DNA of 64,000 bases, from contig JARUPY010000539.1 of assembly GCA_029817715.1 (NCBI GenBank), forward strand, positions 99,501-163,500. The letters run 5' to 3'. The position numbers and the translations under genes are program-made. The notes under the pieces were generated by a model that searched no databases, had not been told where the DNA came from, and was given only the letters and a program-made list of their open reading frames with translations. The stretch is from Melastoma dodecandrum. Taxonomy: Eukaryota; Streptophyta; Magnoliopsida; Myrtales; Melastomataceae. Positions 47,880 to 61,370 of this stretch are shown here, in pieces. Within the stretch, counting starts at the first letter, position 1, and every line of letters starts with the position of its first letter.

Positions 47880-49583
47880 TCATCATCGGACGGCATTGCC
47901 GGCGTTGTAAAGAGTGACGAGGAATGTTCTCCGGCGAGTCGTCGTGGCCTATGCGTTTATACGATTGGATGTCGCCACTCTGGATATGCTAACTGGGAGG
48001 TGATTCTTTCGTTGAACTTTTGGGGACATTCTTCTTCCTTCTCCTTAATAGGTGAGAGACCCTTTTTTTTTTGTACATAACCCATCTTTTTTCTTGAGCT
48101 GTTGTTGAGCAGAGGGTGGCTTTGTTAGAATGGTCGAGTGGTGATTATCATTTATTAATAAGCACTTCGACATTGGTATGTTTTGCTCTGGGCATATGCC
48201 TGCCTGCCTGTAGAGATGTTGAATTTGAAACTTGGAGATAAGTTTATACCGATGTTTCTCTCTCTCTCGATTGCGGGGTTTGGTTATGGTTGGACCATTT
48301 TTGGACCGGGCGAGTAAAAAAGGCAGGGATGATGGCGTTGATACATATATAGGGGGGGGCATTGACCCTTTGGAAAGGAGGAGGAGCTTTACGCTTCGTC
48401 CAGAAAGCAGGAAGAATTCATTCGCATATCTCAATCATTAGAACGACAAGAGGTAGAAGGGGGGAGGGCGGCATTTATCATAATCGTTAATTTATTACCA
48501 GGCAAATGTAATGTCCCCATCCCTCCCCCTGCCCATTGTCAAACATGTATAATAGTTGGCTTTTTTGGTAATCGAGTGAGTTGGCGGGTGGGTGGGAAGA
48601 TTTGTAAAAGGCCAGCAACCCTTGCACATGTGGGTAATGTAAAGCTGGCAATTGGTGGGAGGGCAGCAAATGGAGAGAGGACCCCATATCATTAATTCAT
48701 CTCACTTTTTTTCTCCTTGGTTTGACTTACCAATATGTTCTGTTTTTTTGGATGGATGGCATGGCATGGCATGGGGTAGAACTATGCTCTACTTGTTCTT
48801 TTGAGAGGAGAAGGGGGTGGGTGAATGAACCGATGTTCTCTTTTTTCGTCGCCAGTCAAATTCTACTTCTACTCTTATTTGGCAATTTACTGGTGTCTTG
48901 TCTTGCCTCGATATTATACACATAAAATCTTGGCATTTTGATCTTTCAGCCTCCCAGCTGGCTAGAATTGGGCGATGAACAGATAAAGATGACGTGTAGT
49001 ATGCCCATATTCTTGCATAGGAGGTTTCTCATATCGCTTTTTGTGTCTCTGTCTGTGTGGGTGTGATGATGGTTGGTATTGTATTGCATTGGTCCCAACA
49101 GGAAATGAGTAAAAAGACGTCTCTCATGTTTTCTTAACAGTTGTTCGTCCAAGCTTTAACCCAGAAGAGCCACCAGGACTCTGATGTGACGACCCTTTGC
49201 CTACCCACCAGTCATGGGAGGGATCATCATTCTCCTTTTTCAAGTTGCCATGCCTTTTGAGATTGAACCCGCCAATTTTCCTTTTTTTTTCCCCAAGCTT
49301 AACATTCCCAACCAACCCAAAGGGGAGTCCCGACACCCACACTCTCCCCACCCCACCCAGCAAGAAAAAAAAAAACAGAGGATTTCATTACGCCATGTGG
49401 AACTGGATTACATCACATGCAACTCAGTTGGATGGACGTATTACACACTAATCTAAACGGACACAGCTGTTGAACCCTATGAGCACAACCCTCACTCCCC
49501 TAACGACTTTTCTTTGATGGTAAGAGGAGTCTGCTTTTGCACTGGTAAAGGACCGATCACTCCTGATAAATGAAAATTACAAG
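47880..49583. other. 3' region of the GT17 gene and intergenic DNA
   Basis: The first ~500 bases probably hold the 3' untranslated region of the GT17 gene. Beyond that I see T-rich and G-rich stretches and no supported gene. Confidence 0.4.
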
Positions 49584-49694
49584 CTAAAGCACTTCACCGT
49601 TGTCGAACCACTTCACCAGGCAGCCCCTGTGGAACACGTCGTGCCCGCAATTCAGTACCCCAACTTCCTTTTCCGCTTCGAAGCCCTCCCCCAT
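49584..49694 (-). pseudogene. RING-H2 finger fragment (tentative)
   Basis: A 36-codon minus-strand frame reads EVGVLNCGHDVFHRGCLVKW, the C-x-H-x3-H-x2-C-x2-W core of RING-H2 ubiquitin ligases. The preceding C-x2-C pair and the following CPxC pair are absent in this frame, and a stop follows directly. It may be a relic or one exon of a gene I could not assemble. Confidence 0.35.
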
Positions 49695-50307
49695 GTGCCT
49701 GCTGCCCCTCCCTTTGTTTGTGATAAAATACTCGCTTTGATTCCAGAGACCCTCTGCGGGCATTTAGAGCACTGAGTCCCGGTGGTCCATGCGCACAGCC
49801 ACTCGACGGCATGTGTCCAGCAACCCTGGAGGATCGATTACTAAGCAGAACACTATGATGAAATGAAGCCCGCCACCTTTGCATGGATTTTTCTGGTCCT
49901 CTTGATCTTCATTATGGCCAAAGAGGGGGAGAGGGGGTGTCATGTTGTCACATAGTTGGCCCCATCCAAGTAACTTGTCCTGTTCAAACCTATCATCCTC
50001 TTTCTCATTTTCAATAGTAACTCACACTGTCAGATAATTCTAGTCATTATGTAGCATCAACTCAAGTATTATTGCTATGGGAAATTCCCAATTTATAATG
50101 TGTGTTCATTCATACACACGGCCTTTTACCTTAATTTCGCACCATAACGTTTGTGCTGCACTGCTAAAAGTATTTCCATGTTCATCCGCCCCTCAAAACA
50201 AGAACAAAAACCCAGAACCATTGAACTATCTGCCCGGTTGTATGCAAATACTATAGAAACTGTACATGCCATGAATGTACGGCCAGTTCCCTCTCCTCTT
50301 CCTGAGT
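49695..50307. other. 3' flank of the first DUF707 gene
   Basis: Probably contains the 3' untranslated region of the DUF707 gene on the minus strand. A C-x2-C pair in WTTGTQCSKCPQ occurs in a minus-strand frame near 49750 and might belong to the RING fragment. Otherwise nothing clear. Confidence 0.3.
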
Positions 50308-53300
50308 CTATGTCAACCGCAACTTGGACGGATCCATCCCCATCGACTTCAAGTACTTAATCTCAGCCAGTCCAAGCCGGTCATTGAATACCTTCCACTC
50401 GTTCTTACACCTATCCCTGACCTGCATTCCAACCGCCATTTATATATATAGGTCTGTGTAAGGGTCTCACCTTGACGTATTTGATAAGATAATCGTAAAT
50501 GCATCAAATGACCCAACAAGTTACCCCTTGCCATGGTGCCTTCCCGACTTGTGCTTCACCCTGCCAAATCCCCATGTTATTTCAACAGAAAGAGTACGAT
50601 AGAGTTGAGAACACTTGAACCCACTAATTAGTACCTAAACAAATTTCTAACCATACAAACTATACCTGATTACCAAGCGAGGGAAGAGCCTGATGTATAA
50701 CCCACTGAGAGTCCACTACTCCTATTTTGTCGTGAGCAGGCTGTTAAATCAAAATTGAGAATGAATACACTCAACGATTAAAAACAAACTACTAATTTTT
50801 ACAGCAGCAACATCAACGGATCTTTATAAGATGACATAAATAATCTGGACACTGGAAGAGCAGTAACCTCGACACATTTCCTCAATGCAAAGTCAATACC
50901 CCAACCATGGACTAAATCATTCTGCAAAAAGACAGTCGAACAATCAGCGTTCTCCAAAATGAGAAGCAAAGCCATGATTAAGGAAACATTTGGGAAGGGA
51001 ATATACCTGCAGCATGTGCCACACACAGCGCCATGCCTCTCTTGAGAATACAGGGGCCATAATCTCAATGAATCTGTACCAAGAGAAATAATATGTAGGA
51101 TACGTGTTAGTTAAATTCTATGCAGTTATAACGCCACCAAAGAACAGCATGCGTGCCTTCAAGAAGTCATTAATCAAAGCCAGACTCACGCTGCACATGG
51201 AGGCAATTGCTTGTCCGGGCACCTGCCAGGTTTCTCATCGGTTTCCCTGACACGAAGGACAGAATAAGAAATCTTTTCACCTTTGTCAGAATTTCAGAAA
51301 TCAGAGACATCACAGCCGTGTAGCCTGCCTTACTTGTGAACTTCCATGTCATGCCTCCTTTGGGTCATCTTCCAGGTTATTCTATTGCTTTCTATGCCAG
51401 GCTGCGAGATCTCAAGGCCATGCTTTTTCACCAGTTTTATGTACCTAAATTGGCATCACATGACATTATCAAACCACAGAACCTGCAAAACAGCATGCTC
51501 ACTGAATCACAAACAGAACTTACTCTTCGGCATCAAAATGCTCCACACCCAAGTCTTCATCCCAGATGAAAATGTAATCATAAGGAGCCACAATGTCAGG
51601 ATGGAAGAACCGCTTGGCATACCACCTAAGCAAGACTTTCAGGTAAGCAATTACCACTATGATTATGATACTGTAAAAATTGAAGTATAGAGTGGATCCT
51701 ACCATTTTGTCTGCTTCAGAGCACTCACGTGAATAGCTCTTTTAGACCACTCAAATTCATCCCATTCAGTTACCCGTCCATCATAATGGAACAAAACAAT
51801 CGTAAAGTTCTCAGAGAACTGCAGCAGAAACAAGAAGCTGATGTGCACAGCGTTGCTAGAAATTCACTGATCGTTAAGAGGTTGATAGAATGCTGACCTT
51901 TTTAACAGCAGCATCTATGGTATTTCTCTGATTATAACCAACGGTGAAGGCCACAAGATACTTCTGTCGAATGGTTAAGTCCTGCAACATATTGATACAA
52001 GTCTTACACTTCCAATACTCTGAAAAAATATTATTAATAAGAATAAGACATTCTCCAATTAATTTGTTCTTTCTGTTTTGGTGGTAGATGTAAGCTAAGG
52101 AACTTTTTCTTTTCCTTTTTCTTTTTTGATAATTTCTTGAAGACAGCAATACTTAAAACTAAATCTAGCACATTTTTTCATCTTTAAAAAAAATCTAGCA
52201 CATATGTTGATTTCTCTAACTCCTCTGACAATTATCTAAATAGGACCGGATTCCTTCATGTTTCTCACAATAAGCTTCCCTTCCCCAGTTTGACAATGGA
52301 TGCAGCAAACCATCCATAACCAATTCAGTTATTGTTAAAAAGAAAAGCAAAAGAAGGCCCGTATCACATATCCAAACAAGCATTCATTACCTATGAAAAC
52401 ATAAGCAGAGATATATCTTTTTGCTACAAAAGGTGAGCTTTAACTGACCAATTTCATTAATGTAATGGATATCACTTAGTAAATATAGCCTGGATAACAA
52501 ACCTCATTAGGGTTACCCCATAATCTGCGCAAATACAAGTCGGATTCAGAAACCACTATATCTGGCGGCAACCGTTCAGCTCCACTTGGATTAGATGAAA
52601 CCCAAATCTTCCCAAAGATAAAGAAGAAAGAAAGATAATTCAGGGTTATGCGGTGTCTACATCATCTTTCACAAAATTATTAATAGGAAGCAAGAGGATA
52701 AGCTAAAAACACTAGTCGACTCGAACTGAACGGAGACTATGGAGAAAAAAGTTGTATCGCATAATTTCGAGCATCATAATTCATGACGTCAAGCTTTCAC
52801 CTAAATGTAATTATCTGTAAAGCTGACTTTGGCATAGTACAAGTTTTCTACTAATGACAGGGGTTTCTCTAACTGCCTCACAATCATGTGAAAAGGAAGA
52901 ATTTCTCATAAAATGCAATAATCGAATGTCTCTGAAAGGAAATATTTGATGACAACTCAAAAATATGAAAATAATGAATTAAGTGTCAATCCAGTTGCAG
53001 AAAAAGAAAAGGAAAAATAAGGGGCCCAAACCTGTGACGTGTTGTTTGAGCGTTGAACACCAGATGAATTGCTTATATTTCTTTTCCAAGAAGAATAAGA
53101 ACTAAGTGGGGGTTGACTAATGACCCCAATAGTTGGAACGTCATCCGAACTCCGAATGCCTGAAGAAAGATTAAACTTCGACCCAGAAACACACCAGGAA
53201 TTAGTAAGATTGCTCATGTTTGAGGTAGAGTAAACAGAAATGAGAACAAGACGGCAGAGGAAAGCGTTGTACCCTATTTATTGTTAAAGTCGGAACGGAT

Positions 53301-53527
53301 ACTCCTAAGAAGAAACCAATAAGGATGCCGGCAAAAGTAGTTAAGATCACTCTGGTAGAGTCAGCTGGTTTTCTACCTGCTGGACTGCAAACAAATAGCG
53401 ACAAAAAGAAAAGGATTCACACAATTTCGTAACTACTGTCAAGTAAAATTATGAAAAAAATCTGCAAAGACAGACATCGAATAGAAGAAAGAAAAGTTGT
53501 GCACCTCCGTGAAAAGTTTTTCATCAT
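50308..53527 (-). CDS. DUF707 protein, copy A (399 residues)
   Basis: Plant DUF707 family, often annotated as lysine-ketoglutarate reductase trans-splicing related; the biochemical role is not established. Fourteen coding exons join in phase: 53527-53505, 53384-53273, 53175-53032, 52607-52503, 51981-51898, 51818-51703, 51625-51524, 51444-51334, 51246-51190, 51073-51007, 50921-50868, 50740-50666, 50560-50525 and 50421-50308. The N-terminus MMKNFSRSPAGRKPADSTR is followed by one transmembrane anchor (ILTTFAGILIGFFLGVSV). The lumenal domain has WVSSNPSGAERLPP, KYLVAFTVGYNQ, FTIVLFHYDGR, KWWYAKRFFHPDIVAPYDY, WDEDLGVEHFDAEEY, NDLVHGWGIDFALRKCVE and VVDSQWVIHQ. The WDEDLG stretch looks like a glycosyltransferase DxD-type site, which is inference. 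The 5' untranslated exon probably ends near 54482. Paralogue of the next gene. Confidence 0.9.
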
Positions 53528-54720
53528 CTTTGTTCTTTTCTAGGCAAAATATGCATGAGGGGATGCCTTGCATTTACCCAGAACCTTTAGAGCTGCATAA
53601 TCCAGTAATAACTTGTTAAGGCAATTGTCAAAATTAATCTTTGCCATCACAAAAGGTGAAGAAGATCTCTAGTCAGCCTTGTACTGTCATTTAAACAAGA
53701 AGCCATCAATAGCACCAAAACAAACTTCCACTCAAAACAGAATTTAAGTCACAGTTTCAGCTAAAAAGTAGCTGGTCCACGTTAATTAAGAACAAGATAA
53801 CTAATTGCGGACTAAGTGCCATCCTCACTTATCACTTTGCCCTATTTGTGAACAAAACAAAGGATGCCAAAGCACCAGTTGGAATGGAGAATGATGGCAC
53901 AGGCAGGCAAACAAACATTTTTGAGACTACGGCAAGTTGGGTTACCATGGGGAAGCACACCACGTGCGCCATCAATCTAAAATCGTTCGCACTTATGGGG
54001 GGATTCAACATGTGACTCGGTAAAACCTTCACCCCTCCTATAGTAAGTTCTTGACAAATAAAGTGCCCAAAGGCTTCACTTCAATTTCCCGTAGGATTAA
54101 CAAAATTCTGAATGGCAACAGGAAGCAATTGTAGCCAGGGTCGGAGCCAATAATGACCCACAAATGAATTGAATTCATGGACGGAAGAAGAAAGGGCCAA
54201 AATTTGAACGCTCCAAACAAAAGAAACACCTTACCCAACACAGCGAACATCCCCAACAACCAGATTAATGCCTGGTAAACCAAAGAACGAACACACCCAC
54301 AAAACACATCAAAGCATGCGGTTTTTTATAATCATGGATGCAAGAGGAACGAAGCAAACTTCTAAGAAAGGATCACGGCAGGCTCAGAAAACAGCTCGAC
54401 TGGCAGCAGGTTAAGGCTATATACACGAGTTTTATATAGAACAAGCAAGGGGGACCCAAGGAGGAGAGGAACGAAGCGTACCCCGGGGTGGGGGAAGATC
54501 TCTTTGGCGGGGGGAAGGAAGATGAGGATGAGAGAAGGCGACGTCCCTTGACTCCGGCAAGTCCAAAGTAAGGAGTAGTCGTCGGTCTTTTCAGAAAGAA
54601 GACTAGACTTGTGGGGGGTCGTCAGCTCCTCATCCCACGGAATTGAAGAGGAGGAGGAGAGGAGAGGAGAGGAGAGGAGAGGGAGGATTCAATCAATCAA
54701 ATGGGAAGGGGGGTGTTAAA
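53528..54720 (-). other. 5' untranslated exon, intron and promoter of DUF707 copy A
   Basis: A minus-strand donor at about 54481 (CCCCGGG|GTACGC) fits a non-coding first exon that splices to an acceptor at about 53540 (GCCTAG). The coding start lies 12 bases after that acceptor. A GGAGA microsatellite (CTCTC on the sense strand) lies at about 54652-54682. The first exon contains a very short upstream ORF (ATG-AGG-AGC-TGA). Confidence 0.5.
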
Positions 54721-55278
54721 AAATCGACAAGGTGGATCCCCCCCCCGTTGTGTACGAGGAAAACAGGAATTTTTTTTTTATTTTTTTGGAATTAGGCGGC
54801 GATGATCACCGAGTCTAGAAAAGCAGCACGAACAATAAATTTGCCTTAGTTGTTCTTGTCTTTACTTTTTTTTTTCTCCACCAAATTCCCATTTCATCAT
54901 GTCATCCATTAGCCAGCCACATTCCCAAAATAACAACGCAATCACATTTCTAATATTTATTTGTTTGGAGTGGATTGTGTTGGATGAGAGTACTTCACAC
55001 AACCCACGTTTTCTATGTATGTAACAAAGGTAATTTTGGAGGGGTTCAGATTCATGCTTTCCATCCATCCCCCCCTCCCCATTCAATAGCCACCCGCCCC
55101 AGGGAGGGAGGGAGTGCAGTAATAACGATATGAAAAACGGTTTGGGTTTGGGGTGGTCAGAAAAGACAGAGGCAGGCCGGTTGGTAGGGCTGGGCCTCCT
55201 TTTCAAATTATTCAAAGACGCGGTCGGCTCGCTATTTTAAAAAGATGGGTCTTCTTCTTCTTCACATCATATGGTCGG
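54721..55278. other. Spacer between the DUF707 genes
   Basis: Upstream DNA of copy A and 3' flank of copy B, with short T, A and C homopolymers. No gene seen. Confidence 0.45.
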
Positions 55279-57630
55279 TCATTTCACCCCTGAGGAAGAA
55301 GGTAACGCATATTCTTCTGCAGCTTGCAGCCTCTGGTTGAACATCTCCCACTCCTTATGGCACCTTTCATAAACCTGCGTCCACCCCATTAACAGTTATT
55401 CCCTCCATTTTTTTTGTAAAATTAAATACGAGTCTGAAACCACCACCCCCTTTACCGCTTTCCCTCCACCTGCTCCACCCTCATTCTCTTCTTTACGACC
55501 CTGTCACGCAAAACTCCTGAGAGCTCACACACACAGAACAGGGGACATTCCTTGTGTGGAATTGCGAGAGATTTAACTAGGGAGAGGAGGTCTACCTGGG
55601 TGGCCAATGTCGGCAGATGCTGGTGAACCACCCACTGAGCATCCACCACCCCCACCTTCTCATGCGCATCCTGCCAAAACATGATTTGGTAAGCAAGGGG
55701 AGCTGCACCATGAGTCGTGAAACAACATCAACCAGAGACCCAAACACGTGGAGCTAGAAAATTACCGGAACGCATTTTCTGAGGGCAAAGTCAATGCCCC
55801 ATCCATGCACCAGATCGTTCTGAAACAAAAACTACTACTTACTCAGAAACGGTACTAGTTCCTTCCCGACATATAGGACTGGCAAACAGTCGATCTGTAA
55901 TGACACCTGAATCATGTACCAGATGCAACGCCAAGCCGTCCTCGAGAAAACAGGGACCATTATCTCAACAAACCTACCCCATAAACCACAACATCCAAAA
56001 ATGTTTGCGCTTATCAGAGATTAGGACTTATCACGAGGTCGAGATGAAGGGACCTTACCCTGCACAAGGAGGCATTCGAGGGCTACTGCACGTGCCCGGA
56101 CTCTCCGTCCCTTCCCTAATTCCAAGGCAAATAATTGAGAACCATCATTATTCTATAAAACATAGCCGTTTCAAGGACTATACCAAGACGTTTCCTTTCA
56201 CCTGTGGACTTCAGAGTTGTTCCTTCTTTCGGTGATGTTCCAGACCACCCAGCCATGTTGTTCAACTGCTGGTTGTGATACTTCCAGCCCGTGTTTCCTC
56301 ACCAATCTTATGTACCTGATGCGTTAGCACGATCAACAGACGGATTAACAAACACGTGATTGGTTAGGCTTTAATTGGCCAGGAAGAACATCAAATCAAA
56401 CAATGGAAGGACTCAACTCCTCTGCATCAAAATGCTCCACTCCGATGTCTTCGTCCCAAAGAAATATGTAGTCGTATGGAGCCACAATGTCCGGATGCAA
56501 GAACCTTTTCGCATACCACCTGAATAGAAGTCGATTCTCCATTAATCAGATTATTATGGTTGGAAAGGGTATCTCACGAGTCCCCGGATTTCACCATTTC
56601 GTCTGTTTGGGGATGCTTATGTGAATGGCTTGCTTGGACCAAGCGAACTTGTCCCATTTTGTTATCTGCCCGTCATAGTGGAACAAGATTATTGTGAAAT
56701 TGCCAGAGAACTGTGAAAGACCAAACATAATCACGTCATTCTTCCATAACACGTGAAGACTCCGGATGAAGAAGAAGCCAAACAACAACCTTCTCGATGG
56801 CAGCATTGATGTTATCTCCTTGTCTATAGCCAACCGTAAAGGCCACAAGATACCTCGGCCTGGATGTTAAGTCCTGCGATAAAAAATTGCAGACTCCCTC
56901 TAGTAAAAAAAGTACCCTGATCTCCACGTAACTTCAACTCAAATGTGGAACTTGTGCAGGCATACCTCTTTGGGATCGCCCCACAATCTGCGCTGGTAGA
57001 GATCTGACTCTGCAGCTAGTATACCTGGGGGTAGGCTTTCGGCACCTCTAGGGTTCGTCGGGACCCATATCTTAGAAACAAGCATTGCAAAACAGAAATG
57101 CAGAGGAAATCATCAGTTCAGTAGGATGATCACTCCAGGGATGAGAAAATGGAAGAGAAGAAAATGCAGAATTCTGAAAAAAAAAAAGAAAAAACAGAAA
57201 GAGCTTGAACCTGCGACGCATCTTTACGTGGGTGTGCCGGAGGAGGAGTGGTTATTATTGAGGGCGGGCTTGTGACTAAGGAGGCGTCAGGGGCGACTGG
57301 GAAGGAGGAGCTATATGCAAGCTTCAACTGACTTATTTTGTTTAGTAAAAAAACAAACATTGGAACCACAAATATGATGCCAGGATTGGAGTAAACGATG
57401 GACGTATAGGCCCTACTCACCTTGCTGAAAAACAATGCCGGGAATGACAACCCAGCAAAAAAACCCAGAATCACTCCGGAGAACAGCAGCGTGACGATGG
57501 ACATCGGCCTTCGAGAATCACCAGGCTTCCTAACCATCATAGAGAGAAAGGGAGAAATAAGACCAAAGTTAGCGCCGACAAGCAACCGGGACAGAATCTG
57601 AAGAAAGCATGAACTAACCAACCTGTCCAT
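55279..57630 (-). CDS. DUF707 protein, copy B (367 residues)
   Basis: Tandem paralogue of copy A in the same orientation. Thirteen coding exons keep the frame: 57630-57623, 57529-57421, 57327-57211, 57070-56966, 56873-56790, 56710-56595, 56519-56418, 56315-56202, 56115-56059, 55973-55907, 55819-55766, 55670-55596 and 55374-55279. The first coding exon is only 8 nt (ATGGACAG). One transmembrane segment (IVTLLFSGVILGFFAGLSF) precedes the conserved domain: WVPTNPRGAESLPPGI, RYLVAFTVGYRQ, FTIILFHYDGQ, KWWYAKRFLHPDIVAPYDY, WDEDIGVEHFDAEEY, NDLVHGWGIDFALRKCV, VVDAQWVVHQ. Exon phases match copy A throughout. It lacks the 36-nt exon (GEAQVGKAPWQG) that copy A has before the last exon; I found no equivalent in the 222-bp intron. 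Function not known. Confidence 0.9.
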
Positions 57631-58583
57631 GAGTGAGCAAAGCTTGCAGATTTTTTTGTTTTTTTTTTTTGTTTTGGAGGGGGGGGGGGGGGGAGAGGAA
57701 GGGGGGGAATCACCGATACGTTTCCTAAGATCAAAACGCCATGTTCATGATGAATACCGCCGACTGTCTCACGGCTTTTTCGAACTATTTAAATTTGTTT
57801 TTTTTTTTTTGTAAAAAGTGATTAGAAAAAAGCTAAAAAGCTAAAAAAAGGAAACTCCGAAACGTCAAATTAAGAATCTGAGGGAGTAAATCAAGGGAAA
57901 GGAGAATGAAATTTGACCAATACAGGGATTAACGTAATGGCACCGATGCGATGGGTGGGACGTGAATCCGGACGACCTCATTAATAAAATACTAAAGAAG
58001 GAAAGAAAGAAAGAAAGAAAGAGGAAGTTCCCATGGCAGAACGATGGACAGAAATGAAAATGGGGGGTCAAAATGGTTGTTGCCATAGCAAATTTGGGAG
58101 TGGAATGCTTCAAATTTTGGATTTCAAGGCAAAGCCAAACTTACAATTACCCATTCATTATTTATAATAATACCCAGCTGGCGCTGCTTATTGTTGCTTA
58201 GTTAGATGTTGGATATTAATTATGAACCCGGGATGGAAAAGAGAAGGACATGACTAACTTAGGTGATTGATGAATACATACAATAGACCCATTTAATGGA
58301 AATAATTCTTAAAATACTTTTTTTATTTCTTCCTCGGAAGGAAGGAGATGGATGATTTTACTAGGGGATCTTATCAAATTCCAATCTCGCCAAATTTTTT
58401 TTATGTATAAACAGTCTTGTTCGACGTTATCATGCTCCTCGGAATATCAAACAATTATTTCTCTGTTGTTGGGCAGGCGGGTCAAACCAGAGATCATTTC
58501 ATACATTAACCCTTTCGTATTTCCTCATGACAACCACAACCCGATCGGACCGAAGCACATTATACCCACCACCAATCCAAAGT
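57631..58583. other. Promoter of DUF707 copy B and spacer to the GST relic
   Basis: Contains a T-rich tract followed by a G17-type run (about 57650-57708) just upstream of the copy B start, and a GAAA microsatellite at about 57996-58020. No gene is supported. Confidence 0.45.
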
Positions 58584-60789
<2,206 letters not shown>

Positions 60790-61256
60790 GTTCCAGCATG
60801 TGCTTCAGCCAAGAACGTTCAACCATAATTGAGAAATTAATGGGTCAAGTAGTACAGATGAACCAGCAGAAGTTTGCATCCAACGTTATCGAGAAATGCT
60901 CGATTTTTGGAACCCCGGCAGAACGCTAGAGTTTCGTAAACGAGATGCTTGGCTCCAACAATGATAGCGAGCCTCTTCAGGTTTGTCACTGAAACAGTTA
61001 GCTAAAGCTATCATTATTTCCACTTGAAACATTCCTAACCTTTTTCTTCTGATTCAGGTGATGATGAAAGACCAGTTTGCAAACTACGTCGTGCAGAAAG
61101 TGCTTGAAACCTATGATGGTCGTGCAGAAAGTGCTTGAAACCTGCGATGAGTGGCAACTCGAACTGGTCCTCAGTCGAATAAAGGTCCATTTGACTGCCC
61201 CTAGGAAGTACACTTACGGGAAAGACATAGTTGCCAGGGCATCTACTGGAACGTCC
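60790..61256 (+). pseudogene. Pumilio/PUF RNA-binding repeat pseudogene
   Basis: Two exons of a Pumilio-homology domain survive. The first (to 60980) has [19 protein letters not shown] and [19 protein letters not shown], a TAG, then FVNEMLGSNNDSEPLQ. The second (from 61058) has [21 protein letters not shown] 31-bp tandem duplication then shifts the frame, which resumes with [12 protein letters not shown] and [21 protein letters not shown] normal intron with GT-AG borders (60981-61057) is retained, so it came by DNA duplication rather than reverse transcription. Only about two to three of eight PUF repeats remain. Intact relatives bind 3' UTRs of mRNAs and repress them. Confidence 0.85.
61087..61148 (+). 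repeat. 31-bp tandem duplication in the Pumilio relic
   Basis: GTCGTGCAGAAAGTGCTTGA and the following 11 bases occur at 61087 and again at 61118, with two differences. The length is not a multiple of three, so it breaks the frame. Confidence 0.92.
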
Positions 61257-61370
61257 AAGAAGGAATCACCACCTGTGTCAACCCGACGGTCCAGCAGTGT
61301 CCCTCCATTGCAAATTAAAATGAGCTTCCACAATGTCAAATTTCCGTAACAAACCATAAAAAGTTTCTGG

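Noticed and set aside
53201..53404. Translation start of DUF707 copy A at 53404
   Set aside because: It is not an ATG and lies inside the intron ahead of the acceptor TTGCAG. The ATG at 53527 with donor at 53505 gives the right phase.
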